From contig JANRIR010000063.1 of the NCBI GenBank assembly GCA_033764725.1, forward strand, positions 1-64,000: 64,000 bases of DNA, given 5' to 3'. Source of the stretch: RI-43 sp033764725. GTDB lineage: Bacteria > Pseudomonadota > Alphaproteobacteria > Caulobacterales > Aquidulcibacteraceae. Below the pieces are notes generated by a model that saw only the letters and a program-made list of their open reading frames with translations, ran no database searches and was not told the origin of the DNA. Both the position numbers and the translations under genes were made by a program. The number at the start of each line of letters is the position of its first letter. Position 1 is the first letter of the stretch. Shown here one piece after another: positions 43,214 through 52,252 of the stretch.

Positions 43214-44512
43214 TCAGAGCATGAAGCGGCTCAAATCGGCGTTGCGGGCGAGCGCGCCGATATGGGCTTGAACGTAGGCTGCGTCGATCACGAGGCGTTC
43301 GCCGGCGCGGTCGGGCGCGCTGAATGCGATATCGTCCATCAATCGCTCAAGCACAGTGTGCAGGCGGCGCGCGCCGATATTCTCAACCGATGCATTCACC
43401 TCAGCCGCAGTCTGGGCGATGGCGTCCAGCGCGTCGTCGGTGAAGTGCAGCGTCACGCCCTCTGTCTGCATCAGCGCCGCGTATTGCTGCGTCAGACTGG
43501 CCTCCGGCTCCACCAGAATCCGGCGAAAATCCTCCTGGCGCAGCGCCTGCAGCTCAACGCGGATCGGTAACCGACCTTGCAGCTCCGGCAACAAGTCCGA
43601 GGGTTTCGACACATGAAAGGCGCCGGAGGCGATGAACAGGATATGGTCGGTGCGCACGACGCCGCGTTTTGTCGTCACGCTCGCGCCCTCGATCAGCGGC
43701 AATAAATCGCGCTGCACGCCTTCGCGACTGACGTCGGCGCCGCCTCGCTCGGCGCGCGCCGCGATCTTGTCGATCTCGTCGATGAAGACGATGCCATCTT
43801 CCGCTGCGCTGTGCAGCGCCTCTTTGGCGATGCTTTCCTCGTCGAGCAATCTGTCGCTTTCCTCGCGGATCAGCGGCTCGACAGCCTCGGCGACGGTTGT
43901 GCGCACACGTTTGCGCCGCGCGGGAAACGCCTTGCCGAGCAATTCCCCGAGATTGACCATGCCCGTCATCTGTCCGGGCTGTTCGAAATTCGGCAGCGCG
44001 GGCCCCGCCTCCTGCAGTTCGATTTCGATCTCGCTGGCCTGCAGATCCCCCGCGCGGAGCTTCTTGCGGAAGCTTTCGCGCGTGGCGGCGGACGCCCCCT
44101 GCCCGACCAGCGCATCAAGCAGACGCTCTTCCGCCTGCGCGTCGGCGCGGGCGCGCACTTCCTTGCGGCGGCGTTCGCGCGTCATCTCGTAGGCGACTTC
44201 CACGAGATCCCTGATGATCTGCTCGACGTCGCGACCGACATAGCCGACCTCGGTGAAACGCGTCGCCTCGACCTTCAGAAAAGGCGCCTCCGCGAGCTTC
44301 GCCAGTCGACGCGCAATCTCCGTCTTGCCGACGCCTGTCGGGCCGATCATCAGGATGTTCTTCGGCGTCACCTCTTCGCGCAGACCGGCGGGCAATTGCT
44401 TGCGCCGCCAGCGATTGCGCAGCGCGATCGCCACGGCCCGTTTGGCGCCGTCCTGGCCAATGATGAAGCGGTCGAGCTCCGATACGATCTCGCGCGGCGA
44501 ATACGTTGTCAT
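43214..44512 (-). CDS. hslU: HslU, ATPase subunit of the HslUV protease
   Basis: AAA+ unfoldase that feeds substrates to HslV. 432 residues: YSPREIVSELDRFIIGQDGAKRAVAIALRNRWRR, Walker A MIGPTGVGKTEIARRL, TEVGYVGRDVEQIIRDL (pore region GYVG), the I domain, Walker B GIVFIDEIDKIA, and the C-terminal LSRFML tail that docks in HslV. The ATG overlaps the hslV stop by 4 bp. Confidence 0.98.
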   Translation of the reverse strand: MTTYSPREIVSELDRFIIGQDGAKRAVAIALRNRWRRKQLPAGLREEVTPKNILMIGPTGVGKTEIARRLAKLAEAPFLKVEATRFTEVGYVGRDVEQIIRDLVEVAYEMTRERRRKEVRARADAQAEERLLDALVGQGASAATRESFRKKLRAGDLQASEIEIELQEAGPALPNFEQPGQMTGMVNLGELLGKAFPARRKRVRTTVAEAVEPLIREESDRLLDEESIAKEALHSAAEDGIVFIDEIDKIAARAERGGADVSREGVQRDLLPLIEGASVTTKRGVVRTDHILFIASGAFHVSKPSDLLPELQGRLPIRVELQALRQEDFRRILVEPEASLTQQYAALMQTEGVTLHFTDDALDAIAQTAAEVNASVENIGARRLHTVLERLMDDIAFSAPDRAGERLVIDAAYVQAHIGALARNADLSRFML

Positions 44513-45063
44513 GGCCGCGCCGCCTCAGCCGCCAAGCTTTCGATGGTGAGATTTCGATTGGTGTAGACGCAGATATCCGCGGCGATCTCCATGGCCCGCA
44601 GCGCGATGGCGCGCGGATCGTCGAGGTGATCATACAGGGCGCGCGCCGCCGCCAGCGCATAATTCCCGCCGGAGCCGACGGCGATCACATGATGTTCGGG
44701 CTCGACGACGTCGCCGGCGCCAGTGAGGAGCAAAGTGTCGCGCGCATCCGCCACGATCAACATCGCCTCAAGCCGTCGCAGGGCGCGATCGGTGCGCCAG
44801 TCTTTCGCCAGATCGACGCAGGCGCGCGCCAATTGCGCTGGATACCGTTCCAGCTTCTGCTCCAGGCGTTCGAACAGGGTGAGCGCATCCGCGGTCGCGC
44901 CGGCGAACCCGGCGATGACGCGCCCATCCGCAAGCGGCCGCACCTTGCGCGCATTCCCTTTGAGAATCGTCGCGCCGGTGGAGACCTGCCCATCCCCGGC
45001 GATCACCACCGATCCGGCCTTTCTGACGGCCAAAATCGTCGTTCCATGCCAATCCAACGTCAT
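44509..45063 (-). CDS. hslV: HslV, proteolytic subunit of the HslUV protease
   Basis: Threonine peptidase. 184 residues. The catalytic Thr is in HGTTILAVRK; as in other alphaproteobacteria a 7-residue leader (MTLDWHG) precedes it and must be removed. Other marks: VVIAGDGQVSTGATILKGNARKVR, GFAGATADALTLFERLE, ALAAARALYDH and YTNRNLTIESL. The ATG at 45063 lies 31 bp downstream of the EAL gene stop; an in-frame ATG 18 codons earlier lies inside that gene. Confidence 0.97.
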   Translation of the reverse strand: MTLDWHGTTILAVRKAGSVVIAGDGQVSTGATILKGNARKVRPLADGRVIAGFAGATADALTLFERLEQKLERYPAQLARACVDLAKDWRTDRALRRLEAMLIVADARDTLLLTGAGDVVEPEHHVIAVGSGGNYALAAARALYDHLDDPRAIALRAMEIAADICVYTNRNLTIESLAAEAARP

Positions 45064-45094
45064 CGCGCTGATGTGGCCTTGAACGCCCCGACGA

Positions 45095-47203
45095 TCAAGC
45101 CGCGTCGGATTTGCCACGCACCGGCGCTGCGGCGCGATGCTGCGCGCGCAGGCGCTCGGCGAAGGCTTCGGCCGGCTCGGCCGCGCCGTAGAGAAAGCCT
45201 TGTCCGATCAGACAGCCGCGACGGCGCAGGAATTGCGCTTCCCGCTCCTGCTCGATGCCCTCGGCGACGACCTGCATGTCGAGCGTCGCCGCCATGGCCA
45301 GGATCGTCTCGATGATCGCGGGCGCGTGGCGATCGCGCTCCAGGCCGCGAACGAATTGCTGATCGATTTTCAAAACGTCGAACGGCAGGCGCGTGAGCGC
45401 GGCGAGGCTCGAATGGCCGCAGCCGAAATCGTCGATGGAGAAGCGCACGCCGCGCTCGCGCAGCGGTTCGATGAGGCGCAGCGCCTGATCGGGATTTTCC
45501 ATCGCGATCGACTCGGTCAGCTCCAGCTCAAGGCAGAACGCCGGCAGGCCGGCCTGGTCGAGAATCTTCAGCACATGGTCGGGGAAGGCTTCGTCGCGAA
45601 ACTGCAGCGCCGACACGTTCACCGCGACCTGCACGCCGATGCCCTCGCGCGCCCAGGCGGCGGCTTTCCAGCACGCTTCGCGCATGATCGCATCGGCCAC
45701 CTGGCTGATCAGGCCGGTCTCTTCGGCCAGCGGAATGAACACGGCGGGGCTGACGATCGTGCGGTCCGGGCGGATCCACCGGGCCAGCGCTTCGCAGCCT
45801 TCAATCCGTCCATCGGCGAGATTGACCTTGGGCTGGAAGTAGGCGCGGAATTCGTTGCGCTCTATGGCAGCGCGCATCTCGTGTTCGAGGGCGATGCGGT
45901 CCTCGACATCGCGATCGAGCGCGCTTGTGAACATTTTGACGGCGCCTGGAGCATCCTTCGCCGCATGGAGCGCGAGGCGCGCATTGCGCGTCAGCGTCTC
46001 TGCGTCGCCGCCGTCGTGGGCGATGATCGCCGCGCCGCAGCGCGCATCCAGATTGAGCTTGAGGTCGCGCCATTCGAAGGGCTGATTGATCGCGCTCGTC
46101 AGCATCTGCGCGTAACGCACGACGTTCGACGGGCTCGGGAAGCTCGGCGCGATCAGCGCGAACTCGTGCTGGCGCAAGCGCGCGATGAACGTTGGTTTTT
46201 CCTGGAACGATTGCGTGCGCACGACCCGATCGACGGTCCGCACTGCAGCGCGCAGGCGTTCGGCGACCCGCGCCATGAGATCGTGCGAAGCGTCCTGACC
46301 AAGCGTTTCCAGCAAGCGCGTCAGGCGGGCGAAATCGATGACGATCACTGCGCCCGTCGGGCCGTTCGCATCCGCCCGCGCCGTAAAGGCGTTGAGCTCG
46401 CGCGCAAACTTTTCCCCGTTCGGCAAATTCGTGGCGGCGTCGACATAAGCCAGCCGCTGGACGCGGCGCATCGACTCGTCGAGGCGCGCCATCATGCGAT
46501 TGAACGCCGCGGCCAGGGCCTCGAACTCGTCGCCCGTCTTGATGTCGATCCGCTCGCCGCGGCCATGCGTGCTGGTGCGTTCGGCGAAAGCGATAAGCTG
46601 CGCCAATGGTGCGACAGTTCGCCGCACAAAGATGAGCGTCAACGCCACGGCGGCGACCAGGAAGGCCGCGGCGATGGCGATGAAGATCGCGATCTGCGTC
46701 GCGCCCTGGGCGTACAAGGGATGGGTGCGCTGATGGGCGATCAGGTACGCCACCGGGCGACCATCGGACAGGATAGGCGCTGCGGCGATGGCGACCCCCT
46801 CGCCGGCGATCGAGACCACATCGCCGCGGGCGCGGACAGCCTCGATCAAGCGGCGCTCGGCGGGCGATTCCGCTGCTCCGACCGCTGCGATGACAGTTCC
46901 GTCAGGCGCGACGATCGCGGTGCGCTGAATTTCGCGCCAGCCTTCGGCGATCTCGAGATAGCGGGTGAGCCGCGGCGCGTCATGGATGCGCGGGCCGGCG
47001 TTGCGCGCGATGATCCCGACATAGGCCTCGACTTCCTGTTTCGCGCTGGTGCGCGCTTCTTGCTGCTGCAGCAGCGCGAAGGCGGCGCCCAACACCAGCG
47101 CGAACGCCGTCAGCACGGCCGCCATGAACAAGGACGCCCGCCGCGAAAGGCTCAGGCGCCGCTTCGGCGCCGACGCGTCCAATGGGGGGTCCGCTGCTGC
47201 CAT
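45095..47203 (-). CDS. Membrane c-di-GMP phosphodiesterase with degenerate GGDEF and intact EAL domain
   Basis: 702 residues. One helix near residues 25-45, a periplasmic sensor region to ~165, a second helix to ~195 and a HAMP domain. The GGDEF domain (from ~250) has RLRQHEFALI where RxGGDEF is expected, so cyclase activity is unlikely. The EAL domain is intact: GCEALARW, NVSALQF, LELTESIAM, FSIDDFGCGHSSLAAL, LKIDQQFVRGL, VAEGIE. It probably degrades c-di-GMP in response to a periplasmic signal. It lies directly upstream of hslV on the same strand. Confidence 0.9.
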   Translation of the reverse strand: MAAADPPLDASAPKRRLSLSRRASLFMAAVLTAFALVLGAAFALLQQQEARTSAKQEVEAYVGIIARNAGPRIHDAPRLTRYLEIAEGWREIQRTAIVAPDGTVIAAVGAAESPAERRLIEAVRARGDVVSIAGEGVAIAAAPILSDGRPVAYLIAHQRTHPLYAQGATQIAIFIAIAAAFLVAAVALTLIFVRRTVAPLAQLIAFAERTSTHGRGERIDIKTGDEFEALAAAFNRMMARLDESMRRVQRLAYVDAATNLPNGEKFARELNAFTARADANGPTGAVIVIDFARLTRLLETLGQDASHDLMARVAERLRAAVRTVDRVVRTQSFQEKPTFIARLRQHEFALIAPSFPSPSNVVRYAQMLTSAINQPFEWRDLKLNLDARCGAAIIAHDGGDAETLTRNARLALHAAKDAPGAVKMFTSALDRDVEDRIALEHEMRAAIERNEFRAYFQPKVNLADGRIEGCEALARWIRPDRTIVSPAVFIPLAEETGLISQVADAIMREACWKAAAWAREGIGVQVAVNVSALQFRDEAFPDHVLKILDQAGLPAFCLELELTESIAMENPDQALRLIEPLRERGVRFSIDDFGCGHSSLAALTRLPFDVLKIDQQFVRGLERDRHAPAIIETILAMAATLDMQVVAEGIEQEREAQFLRRRGCLIGQGFLYGAAEPAEAFAERLRAQHRAAAPVRGKSDAA

Positions 47204-47345
47204 GCAAATATTCAGTCAATACTCACCCTGCTCTCTACCAATTTGCGCTTCATTCGTTATAATGTGCTGAAGGTGTAGCCGTTGTTCTTGGCAGTCAGCA
47301 GCGCGGCTTCGCAAGTCTTCGTTCATGAAAGTATTTGAGGGGTAA
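47204..47345. promoter_or_regulatory. Divergent promoter region of the EAL gene and the his operon
   Basis: 142 bp, A/T-rich for this genome. A perfect −10 TATAAT lies at 47258-47263 on the + strand, about 85 bp before hisB, without a good −35 at standard spacing. GAGGGG five bases before the hisB ATG is the ribosome binding site. No histidine-rich leader peptide or attenuator was seen. Confidence 0.5.
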
Positions 47346-47933
47346 ATGCGGAAGGGCTCCATCCGGCGCGAGACGAAGGAAACGCGCATCGCGGTGACGA
47401 TCGATCTCGATGGCGCCGGCAAGGCCGACGTGCGCACCGGCATCGGCTTTCTCGATCACATGCTGGAGAGCTTCGCCAAGCACGGCGCGTTCGATCTGCA
47501 CGTCGCCGCGGAGGGCGATCTTCACATCGACATGCACCACACCACCGAGGACGTGGGCATCTGCATCGGCAAAGCGTTCGCCGACGCGCTCGGCGACTAT
47601 GCCGGCATCCGCCGGTTCGGGCACGCCTACATTCCCATGGACGAGACCCTCTCGCGCGCCGCGATCGATTTCTCGAACCGGCCCTATCTGATCTGGCGCG
47701 TGTCGCTGCCGCGCCCGAAGCTGGGCGACATGGACACAGAGCTGTTCAAGGAATGGTTCCACGCCTTTGCGATGAACGCAGGCGCGTGCGTGCACGTCGA
47801 AAACCTCTACGGCGACAACACCCACCATATCGTGGAAAGCTGCTTCAAGGCGCTCGCGCGCGCGACGCGCGCCGCGGTCGAAATCGACCCGCGCCTGGCC
47901 GGGCAGTCGCCATCCACCAAGGGCGTGTTGTAA
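47346..47933 (+). CDS. hisB: Imidazoleglycerol-phosphate dehydratase
   Basis: Sixth step of histidine synthesis. 195 residues, the monofunctional form without the HAD phosphatase. Metal-binding His clusters are present: GIGFLDHMLESFAKHG, HIDMHHTTEDVGI, RFGHAYIPMDETLSRAAIDFSNRPYL, and NAGACVHVENLYGDNTHHIVESCFKALARA. First gene of hisB-hisH-hisA-hisF-hisE. Confidence 0.98.
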   Translation: MRKGSIRRETKETRIAVTIDLDGAGKADVRTGIGFLDHMLESFAKHGAFDLHVAAEGDLHIDMHHTTEDVGICIGKAFADALGDYAGIRRFGHAYIPMDETLSRAAIDFSNRPYLIWRVSLPRPKLGDMDTELFKEWFHAFAMNAGACVHVENLYGDNTHHIVESCFKALARATRAAVEIDPRLAGQSPSTKGVL

Positions 47934-47943
47934 ACAGCGCGAC

Positions 47944-48567
47944 GTGAGCCAAACCATCGCCCTGATCGATTACGGCGCCGGCAATTTGCGGTCCGTCGAG
48001 CGCGCGCTGACGCGCGCCGGCGGCGCCGTGATCGTGACGAGCAGCCCAGACGCCGTCATGCGCGCGGATCGCATCGTGCTGCCCGGGCAAGGCGCGTTCA
48101 GCCAATGCATGGCTGGATTGGCCGCGCAGGGCGACTTGATCGCCGCGATGCGTGCAGCCGCCTTGGAGCGTGCGCGGCCGTTTCTCGGTATTTGCGTCGG
48201 CATGCAATTGCTGGCCGACATCGGTCTCGAGCATGGCGAGACGCCGGGCCTCGGCTGGATCGGCGGCGTTTGCCGGCAGCTGAAGGCTGGCCCCGGAGAT
48301 GTCCTGCCGCATACTGGCTGGAACGACGTGCGCGTCGTTCGCCCGCATCCGGTGCTCGATGCGCTGGCGCCGCGTCAATTCTGCTACTTCAACCATTCGT
48401 TCGTGCTTGAGCCTGCGGGGGGTGATGTCGGCGCCGAAACCACGCATGGCGAAACATTCGCCAGCGCGGTCGCGCGCGCGACGATAGTCGGCGTGCAGTT
48501 TCACCCGGAAAAGAGCCAGGCCGCGGGCATCGCGCTGTTGCAGCGCTTTGTGAGCTGGTCTCCATGA
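47944..48567 (+). CDS. hisH: Imidazole glycerol phosphate synthase, glutaminase subunit
   Basis: Provides ammonia from glutamine to HisF. 207 residues: LIDYGAGNLRSVERAL, VLPGQGAFSQCMAGL, nucleophile Cys in PFLGICVGMQLLAD, and the His/Glu pair in VGVQFHPEKSQ. The GTG start at 47944 is 10 bp after hisB. Its stop overlaps the hisA ATG by 4 bp. Confidence 0.97.
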   Translation: MSQTIALIDYGAGNLRSVERALTRAGGAVIVTSSPDAVMRADRIVLPGQGAFSQCMAGLAAQGDLIAAMRAAALERARPFLGICVGMQLLADIGLEHGETPGLGWIGGVCRQLKAGPGDVLPHTGWNDVRVVRPHPVLDALAPRQFCYFNHSFVLEPAGGDVGAETTHGETFASAVARATIVGVQFHPEKSQAAGIALLQRFVSWSP

Positions 48568-49289
48568 TCCTCTATCCCGCCATCGATCTGAAGGACGGCC
48601 GCTGCGTGCGCCTTGTCGAAGGCCGCTTCGACGACGCAACCGTGTTCCATGACGATCCCGCAGCCCAGGCCGCGGCGTTTGAGCGTGCGGGCTTCGCTTG
48701 GGTGCATGTCGTCGATCTCGACGGGGCCTTGTCCGGCGCACCCGGCAACGCCGAGGCCGTATCCGCGATCCTGTCACGCGTGTCGCTGCCGGTGCAGATC
48801 GGCGGCGGCGTGCGGACACGCGCGTCGATCGCGTTCTGGCTCGAGCGCGGCGCGCGCCGCGTGATCCTGGGCACCGCCGCGGTGCGCGATCCGGCGCTGG
48901 TGCGCGAGGCGGCGCGCGCCCACCCCGGCGGGATCGCCGTCGGCATCGACGCGCGGGATGGTTTCGTCGCCGTGCAAGGATGGACGGAAACCACCACAGT
49001 GTCGGCGGTCGATCTCGCCCGGCGCTTCGAGGACGCCGGCGTCGCCTGCCTGATCGTCACCGACATTTCCCGAGACGGGAAAAAATCCGGCGTCAACGTC
49101 GCCTTGACGGCGGAGATCGCCGAAGCGGTGCGCGTTCCCGTCATCGCCTCCGGCGGGCTGAAATCCGTCGACGACATCCGCGCGCTGCGCGCCCATCGCG
49201 ATGGGCTCATCCACGGCGCGATCCTCGGCCGCGCCCTCTATGACGGCGACATCGACCCTGCCGAAGCGTTGTCGGCGGCGCGCGCATGA
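48564..49289 (+). CDS. hisA: Phosphoribosylformimino-5-aminoimidazole carboxamide ribotide isomerase
   Basis: TIM-barrel Amadori isomerase of histidine synthesis. 241 residues: ILYPAIDLKDGRCVRLVEG with catalytic Asp, WVHVVDLDGALSG, VQIGGGVRTRASIAFWLERGARRVILGTAAV, VGIDARDGFVAVQGW, and the second-half acid in IVTDISRDG. 4 bp overlaps on both sides (hisH, hisF). Confidence 0.97.
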   Translation: MILYPAIDLKDGRCVRLVEGRFDDATVFHDDPAAQAAAFERAGFAWVHVVDLDGALSGAPGNAEAVSAILSRVSLPVQIGGGVRTRASIAFWLERGARRVILGTAAVRDPALVREAARAHPGGIAVGIDARDGFVAVQGWTETTTVSAVDLARRFEDAGVACLIVTDISRDGKKSGVNVALTAEIAEAVRVPVIASGGLKSVDDIRALRAHRDGLIHGAILGRALYDGDIDPAEALSAARA

Positions 49290-50065
49290 CGCTCGCGGCT
49301 CGCATCATCCCCTGCCTCGACGTCCGCGACGGCCGCGTCGTCAAGGGCGTCAATTTCGTCGACCTGAAGGACGCCGGCGATCCCGCCGAGCAAGCGGCGA
49401 TCTATGATGCGCAAGGCGCCGACGAGATCTGTTTTCTCGACATCGCCGCATCGCACGAAAATCGCGGCACGCTTCTGGATGTCGTGCGGCGCACGGCGGA
49501 TCGCTGCTTCACGCCGCTAACTGTAGGCGGCGGCGTCCGCAGCCCGGAAGACGTGCGCGCGCTGTTGCTCGCCGGCGCCGACAAGGCCGCGATCAACACT
49601 GCGGCAGTGCGCACGCCGGACGTCATCGACGCCTGCGCCAAAGCGTTCGGCGCGCAATGCATCGTGGTGGCGATCGACGCCAAGCGCGTGGCGGCCGATC
49701 GCTGGGAGATCTTCACCCATGGCGGGTCGCGCGAGACCGGCATCGACGCCGTGCGCTTCGCCGTCGAGGCGGTCGAGCGCGGCGCCGGCGAATTGCTCGT
49801 CACCTCGATCGATCGCGACGGCACGCGCGAAGGATACGACATCGCCTTGCTGCGTGAGATTACGGCGCGGGTTCGCGCGCCGGTGATCGCGTCGGGCGGC
49901 GCGGGCGCGCTCGAGCATTTGGTGGAGGCGATCCGCGACGGCGGCGCAGCGGCTGCGCTCGCCGCCTCTATTTTCCATTTTGGAACCTATAGCTTGAGCC
50001 AAGCGCGCGCCGCGTTGGCCGCGTCGGGCGCGCCGGTGCGCGAAGCCATGGAGTATCGGTCATGA
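49286..50065 (+). CDS. hisF: Imidazole glycerol phosphate synthase, cyclase subunit
   Basis: Forms the imidazole ring and AICAR. 259 residues: RIIPCLDVRDGRVVKGVNFVDLKDAGDPAEQA with catalytic Asp 11, FLDIAAS, PLTVGGGVRSPEDVRALLLAGADKAAINTAAV, LLVTSIDRDGTREGYDIALL with Asp ~130, and VIASGGAGALEHL. It works as a complex with HisH. 4 bp overlaps with hisA and hisE. Confidence 0.98.
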   Translation: MTLAARIIPCLDVRDGRVVKGVNFVDLKDAGDPAEQAAIYDAQGADEICFLDIAASHENRGTLLDVVRRTADRCFTPLTVGGGVRSPEDVRALLLAGADKAAINTAAVRTPDVIDACAKAFGAQCIVVAIDAKRVAADRWEIFTHGGSRETGIDAVRFAVEAVERGAGELLVTSIDRDGTREGYDIALLREITARVRAPVIASGGAGALEHLVEAIRDGGAAAALAASIFHFGTYSLSQARAALAASGAPVREAMEYRS

Positions 50066-50382
50066 GCGCTCTCGGCGCAGAACTCGACGCACTCGCGCGC
50101 ACGATCGACGAGCGGGCCGGCGGCGATCCGACGCGCTCCTACACGGCGTCGCTCGTGGCCGAGGGCGTGCAGAAATGCGCCAAAAAGCTGGGAGAGGAAG
50201 CCGTCGAGGCGGCGCTTGCCGCCGTCAGCGGCGATCGCGACGCATTGGCGCGCGAAGCGGCGGATGTGCTCTTTCACCTGCTCGTCACGCTGCGCGCGGC
50301 GGACGTCTCGCCGGACGCGGTCGCGGCCGTGCTGGTCGCGCGCCGCGGCGTGTCGGGCCTCGAAGAGAAAGCGCGGCGCTGA
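50062..50382 (+). CDS. hisE: Phosphoribosyl-ATP pyrophosphatase
   Basis: Second step of histidine synthesis. 106 residues, a stand-alone MazG-like all-alpha enzyme: DPTRSYTASLVAEGVQKCAKKLGEEAVEAALAAVSGDRDALAREAADVLFHLLVTL with the EExxE and ExxD metal motifs. Fifth gene of the operon. Confidence 0.97.
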   Translation: MSALGAELDALARTIDERAGGDPTRSYTASLVAEGVQKCAKKLGEEAVEAALAAVSGDRDALAREAADVLFHLLVTLRAADVSPDAVAAVLVARRGVSGLEEKARR

Positions 50383-50927
50383 AGCGCGCGCTGCGCCCCG
50401 GCTTCTGGCGCGGCGCGCCGGCCGCGCTCGCGGCGGCGTTGAGCCTTTTGGCTTGCGAAGCGCCGCAACAGCGCGCGATCGTGCAGAGCGCCCTGCCGAC
50501 CCGCATCACCACCGAATCTCTCACTTCCAGCTTTCGCAATCCCGACGACTGGCATCGCCTCGCGCTCACCGCAAATTGGGATTTCGTCGACGCCGCGGTT
50601 TGGCGCGCGATCATCGAACAGCCGAACTGCGATCGCGCCACGGCGCTTGCGATCTTCTGGACAGCGTCGCCGGAATATTATGTTCAGTTCGCGAACCGGG
50701 ACGACGTGCCGGCCGTCAACCGCAGCGACTATGACCTGATCACAACGATCCGCGAGCGCTGGCTGCGCGGCGATTACGTCCGCGCGGAGCTGGCCTTCGA
50801 TCCCGACATCGACGTCTGGCCGCTCGACATGCAGGACTTGCGGCGGCGCTACGGCGCGCGGGTCGAGGCGGTGATGCCCGCCGCGATGCGCATCAGGCTG
50901 GAGGGGCGGCGTCTGGCCGCGCCGTGA
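50379..50927 (+). CDS. DUF4274-like lipoprotein at the end of the his operon
   Basis: About 182 residues. A basic N-terminus (KRALRPGFWRGAPAALAAALSLLAC) ends in a lipobox. The domain FRNPDDWHRLALTANWDFVDAAVWRAIIEQPNCDRATALAIFWTASPEYYVQFAN resembles DUF4274, which has no known function. The start is unclear. No ATG, GTG or TTG lies in frame between position 50175 (deep in hisE) and the lipobox region, so a CTG at 50379 overlapping the hisE stop (CTGA) is my best guess. It ends 9 bp before the convergent smr stop. Confidence 0.65.
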   Translation: MKRALRPGFWRGAPAALAAALSLLACEAPQQRAIVQSALPTRITTESLTSSFRNPDDWHRLALTANWDFVDAAVWRAIIEQPNCDRATALAIFWTASPEYYVQFANRDDVPAVNRSDYDLITTIRERWLRGDYVRAELAFDPDIDVWPLDMQDLRRRYGARVEAVMPAAMRIRLEGRRLAAP

Positions 50928-50936
50928 GACGCGCAG

Positions 50937-51479
50937 CTATCGCCCCGAATCGTTTCCGCTTTTGAGAAACACGTAATAGGCCCCTCCCCCGCCGTGGCGG
51001 CGGTGCGCCTGGGCGAAGCCAGAGACGATGCCGCGCACCGCCGGCGCCGCCAGCCAGTCCGGCAAATGCCGCTTCAAGACGCCGATCTCCCAGCCGCGCT
51101 CGGCGTTGGGGCGGCCCTTGCCGGTCACGATCAGCACGGCGCGTGCGCCCTCTTCATGGCGATGGCGCAAGAACCGATGCACCGCCGACTGGGCCTGCGG
51201 CGCAGTCAGCCCGTGCAAATCCAGCATGCCTGCAATCTCGACCTGGCCGCGACGGACGCGCTTCTCGCCGCCGCGATCGGCGAGCGGACCCGGCGGCGCG
51301 GCGCGCAAGCTGACCCGCTCCGGCGGCTTCAGGGCCTCAGCCGGCGGCGCCGCGGGAGCGGCGTCCGATTGCTCGGGCGCGGAGGGCGGCATGGGTCGGC
51401 GTGGGGTGACCCGGTCGGCGACGCGGCGCCACAGCCGCGCCTCCTCCGGTCGGAGCGTTCGGCCCGCGCGCTTCACCAC
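50937..51479 (-). CDS. Smr-domain protein
   Basis: 180 residues. A ~85-residue Ala/Pro-rich N-terminal part precedes a C-terminal Smr domain: AGMLDLHGLTAPQAQSAVHRFLRHRHEEGARAVLIVTGKGRPN then VSGFAQAHRRHGGGGAYYVFLK. LDLHG and TGKG are the family marks. Smr domains are nucleases linked to DNA recombination or ribosome rescue; the role here is not known. The start is a GTG. It follows the Tim44-like gene by 9 bp. Confidence 0.88.
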   Translation of the reverse strand: MVKRAGRTLRPEEARLWRRVADRVTPRRPMPPSAPEQSDAAPAAPPAEALKPPERVSLRAAPPGPLADRGGEKRVRRGQVEIAGMLDLHGLTAPQAQSAVHRFLRHRHEEGARAVLIVTGKGRPNAERGWEIGVLKRHLPDWLAAPAVRGIVSGFAQAHRRHGGGGAYYVFLKSGNDSGR

Positions 51480-51488
51480 AAACGTCGC

Positions 51489-52088
51489 TTAGGCGGCGAC
51501 GACGCGCGCCAACCGCCAGTTGGGATCGCGCGACGTCACGTCGCGCTCGAAGGTCCACTTTTCGCGGGCGTCGCGCAGGCCGTGCTGACCGGCGGCGAGT
51601 TCGGATTCGAATTTGACCACGGCGCGGGCCACCGATCCGTCGAGGCTGACGTCGGTGAGCTCCGCCGCCTTCAGGCGCACCAGCTCCACGCCCGGCTCGC
51701 CGCTCGCCGCGCGGGCCGCGATGGCTTTGTCATAGGCGTCGTACACCCGCTCGGTCAGCAGCGGGCGCAGCGCATCGCGATCGCCCTTGGCGAAGGCCTG
51801 CACGATCATTTCATAGGCGGCGCGGGCGCCCGTCACGAAATGTTCAGGATCGAAGCTCGGATCGGCGCGCACCACGTCGGACAGGCCGGAAGGCCCCGCA
51901 GCCCCGATCGGCGCGGACGGCGCGCGGACGGATTCCTGGGCGCGCGCCAGCTCGCCTTGCGCCGGCTGCGGGGCGGCGCGGGGCGGCGGCTCGGCGCCCG
52001 TGCGCTTGCCGAGCACGCTGTACAGCTTCACCAGCACCACCCCGGCGGCGACGGCGAGAACCAGGAGTTCGAGCAATTGGCTAGACAA
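51489..52088 (-). CDS. Tim44/TimA domain membrane-anchored protein
   Basis: 199 residues: an N-terminal membrane helix (LLELLVLAVAAGVVLVKLYSVLG), a Pro/Ala-rich linker and a Tim44-like domain (DPEHFVTGARAAYEMIVQAFAKGDRDALRPLLTERVYDAYDKAIAAR...WTFERDVTSRDPNWRLARV). In bacteria this family is tied to membrane protein assembly. In relatives an mltA gene often sits between this gene and smr; none is present here. It is divergent from secB across ~164 bp. Confidence 0.88.
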   Translation of the reverse strand: MSSQLLELLVLAVAAGVVLVKLYSVLGKRTGAEPPPRAAPQPAQGELARAQESVRAPSAPIGAAGPSGLSDVVRADPSFDPEHFVTGARAAYEMIVQAFAKGDRDALRPLLTERVYDAYDKAIAARAASGEPGVELVRLKAAELTDVSLDGSVARAVVKFESELAAGQHGLRDAREKWTFERDVTSRDPNWRLARVVAA

Positions 52089-52252
52089 CGCGCTGCTCCT
52101 TCGGGGCGATCACGAAACGCCAGGGTCGGGGCTTTTATGTGGAAAGTACATAGTGCGCCGCCTTTGGAAGCGCCAGCGTCGCCGATTGCCCACCCGCAAC
52201 CCGCCATGATAGGCCCGCGGCCTTCCTTTTTCGCTAAAATGGGGACGCAGCC

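Noticed and set aside
45137..47278. 713-codon open frame antisense to the EAL gene
   Set aside because: Arg-rich translation without domains; the opposite strand carries complete EAL motifs.
47264..47345. Histidine attenuator or leader peptide before hisB
   Set aside because: No run of His codons and no terminator/anti-terminator pair were seen.
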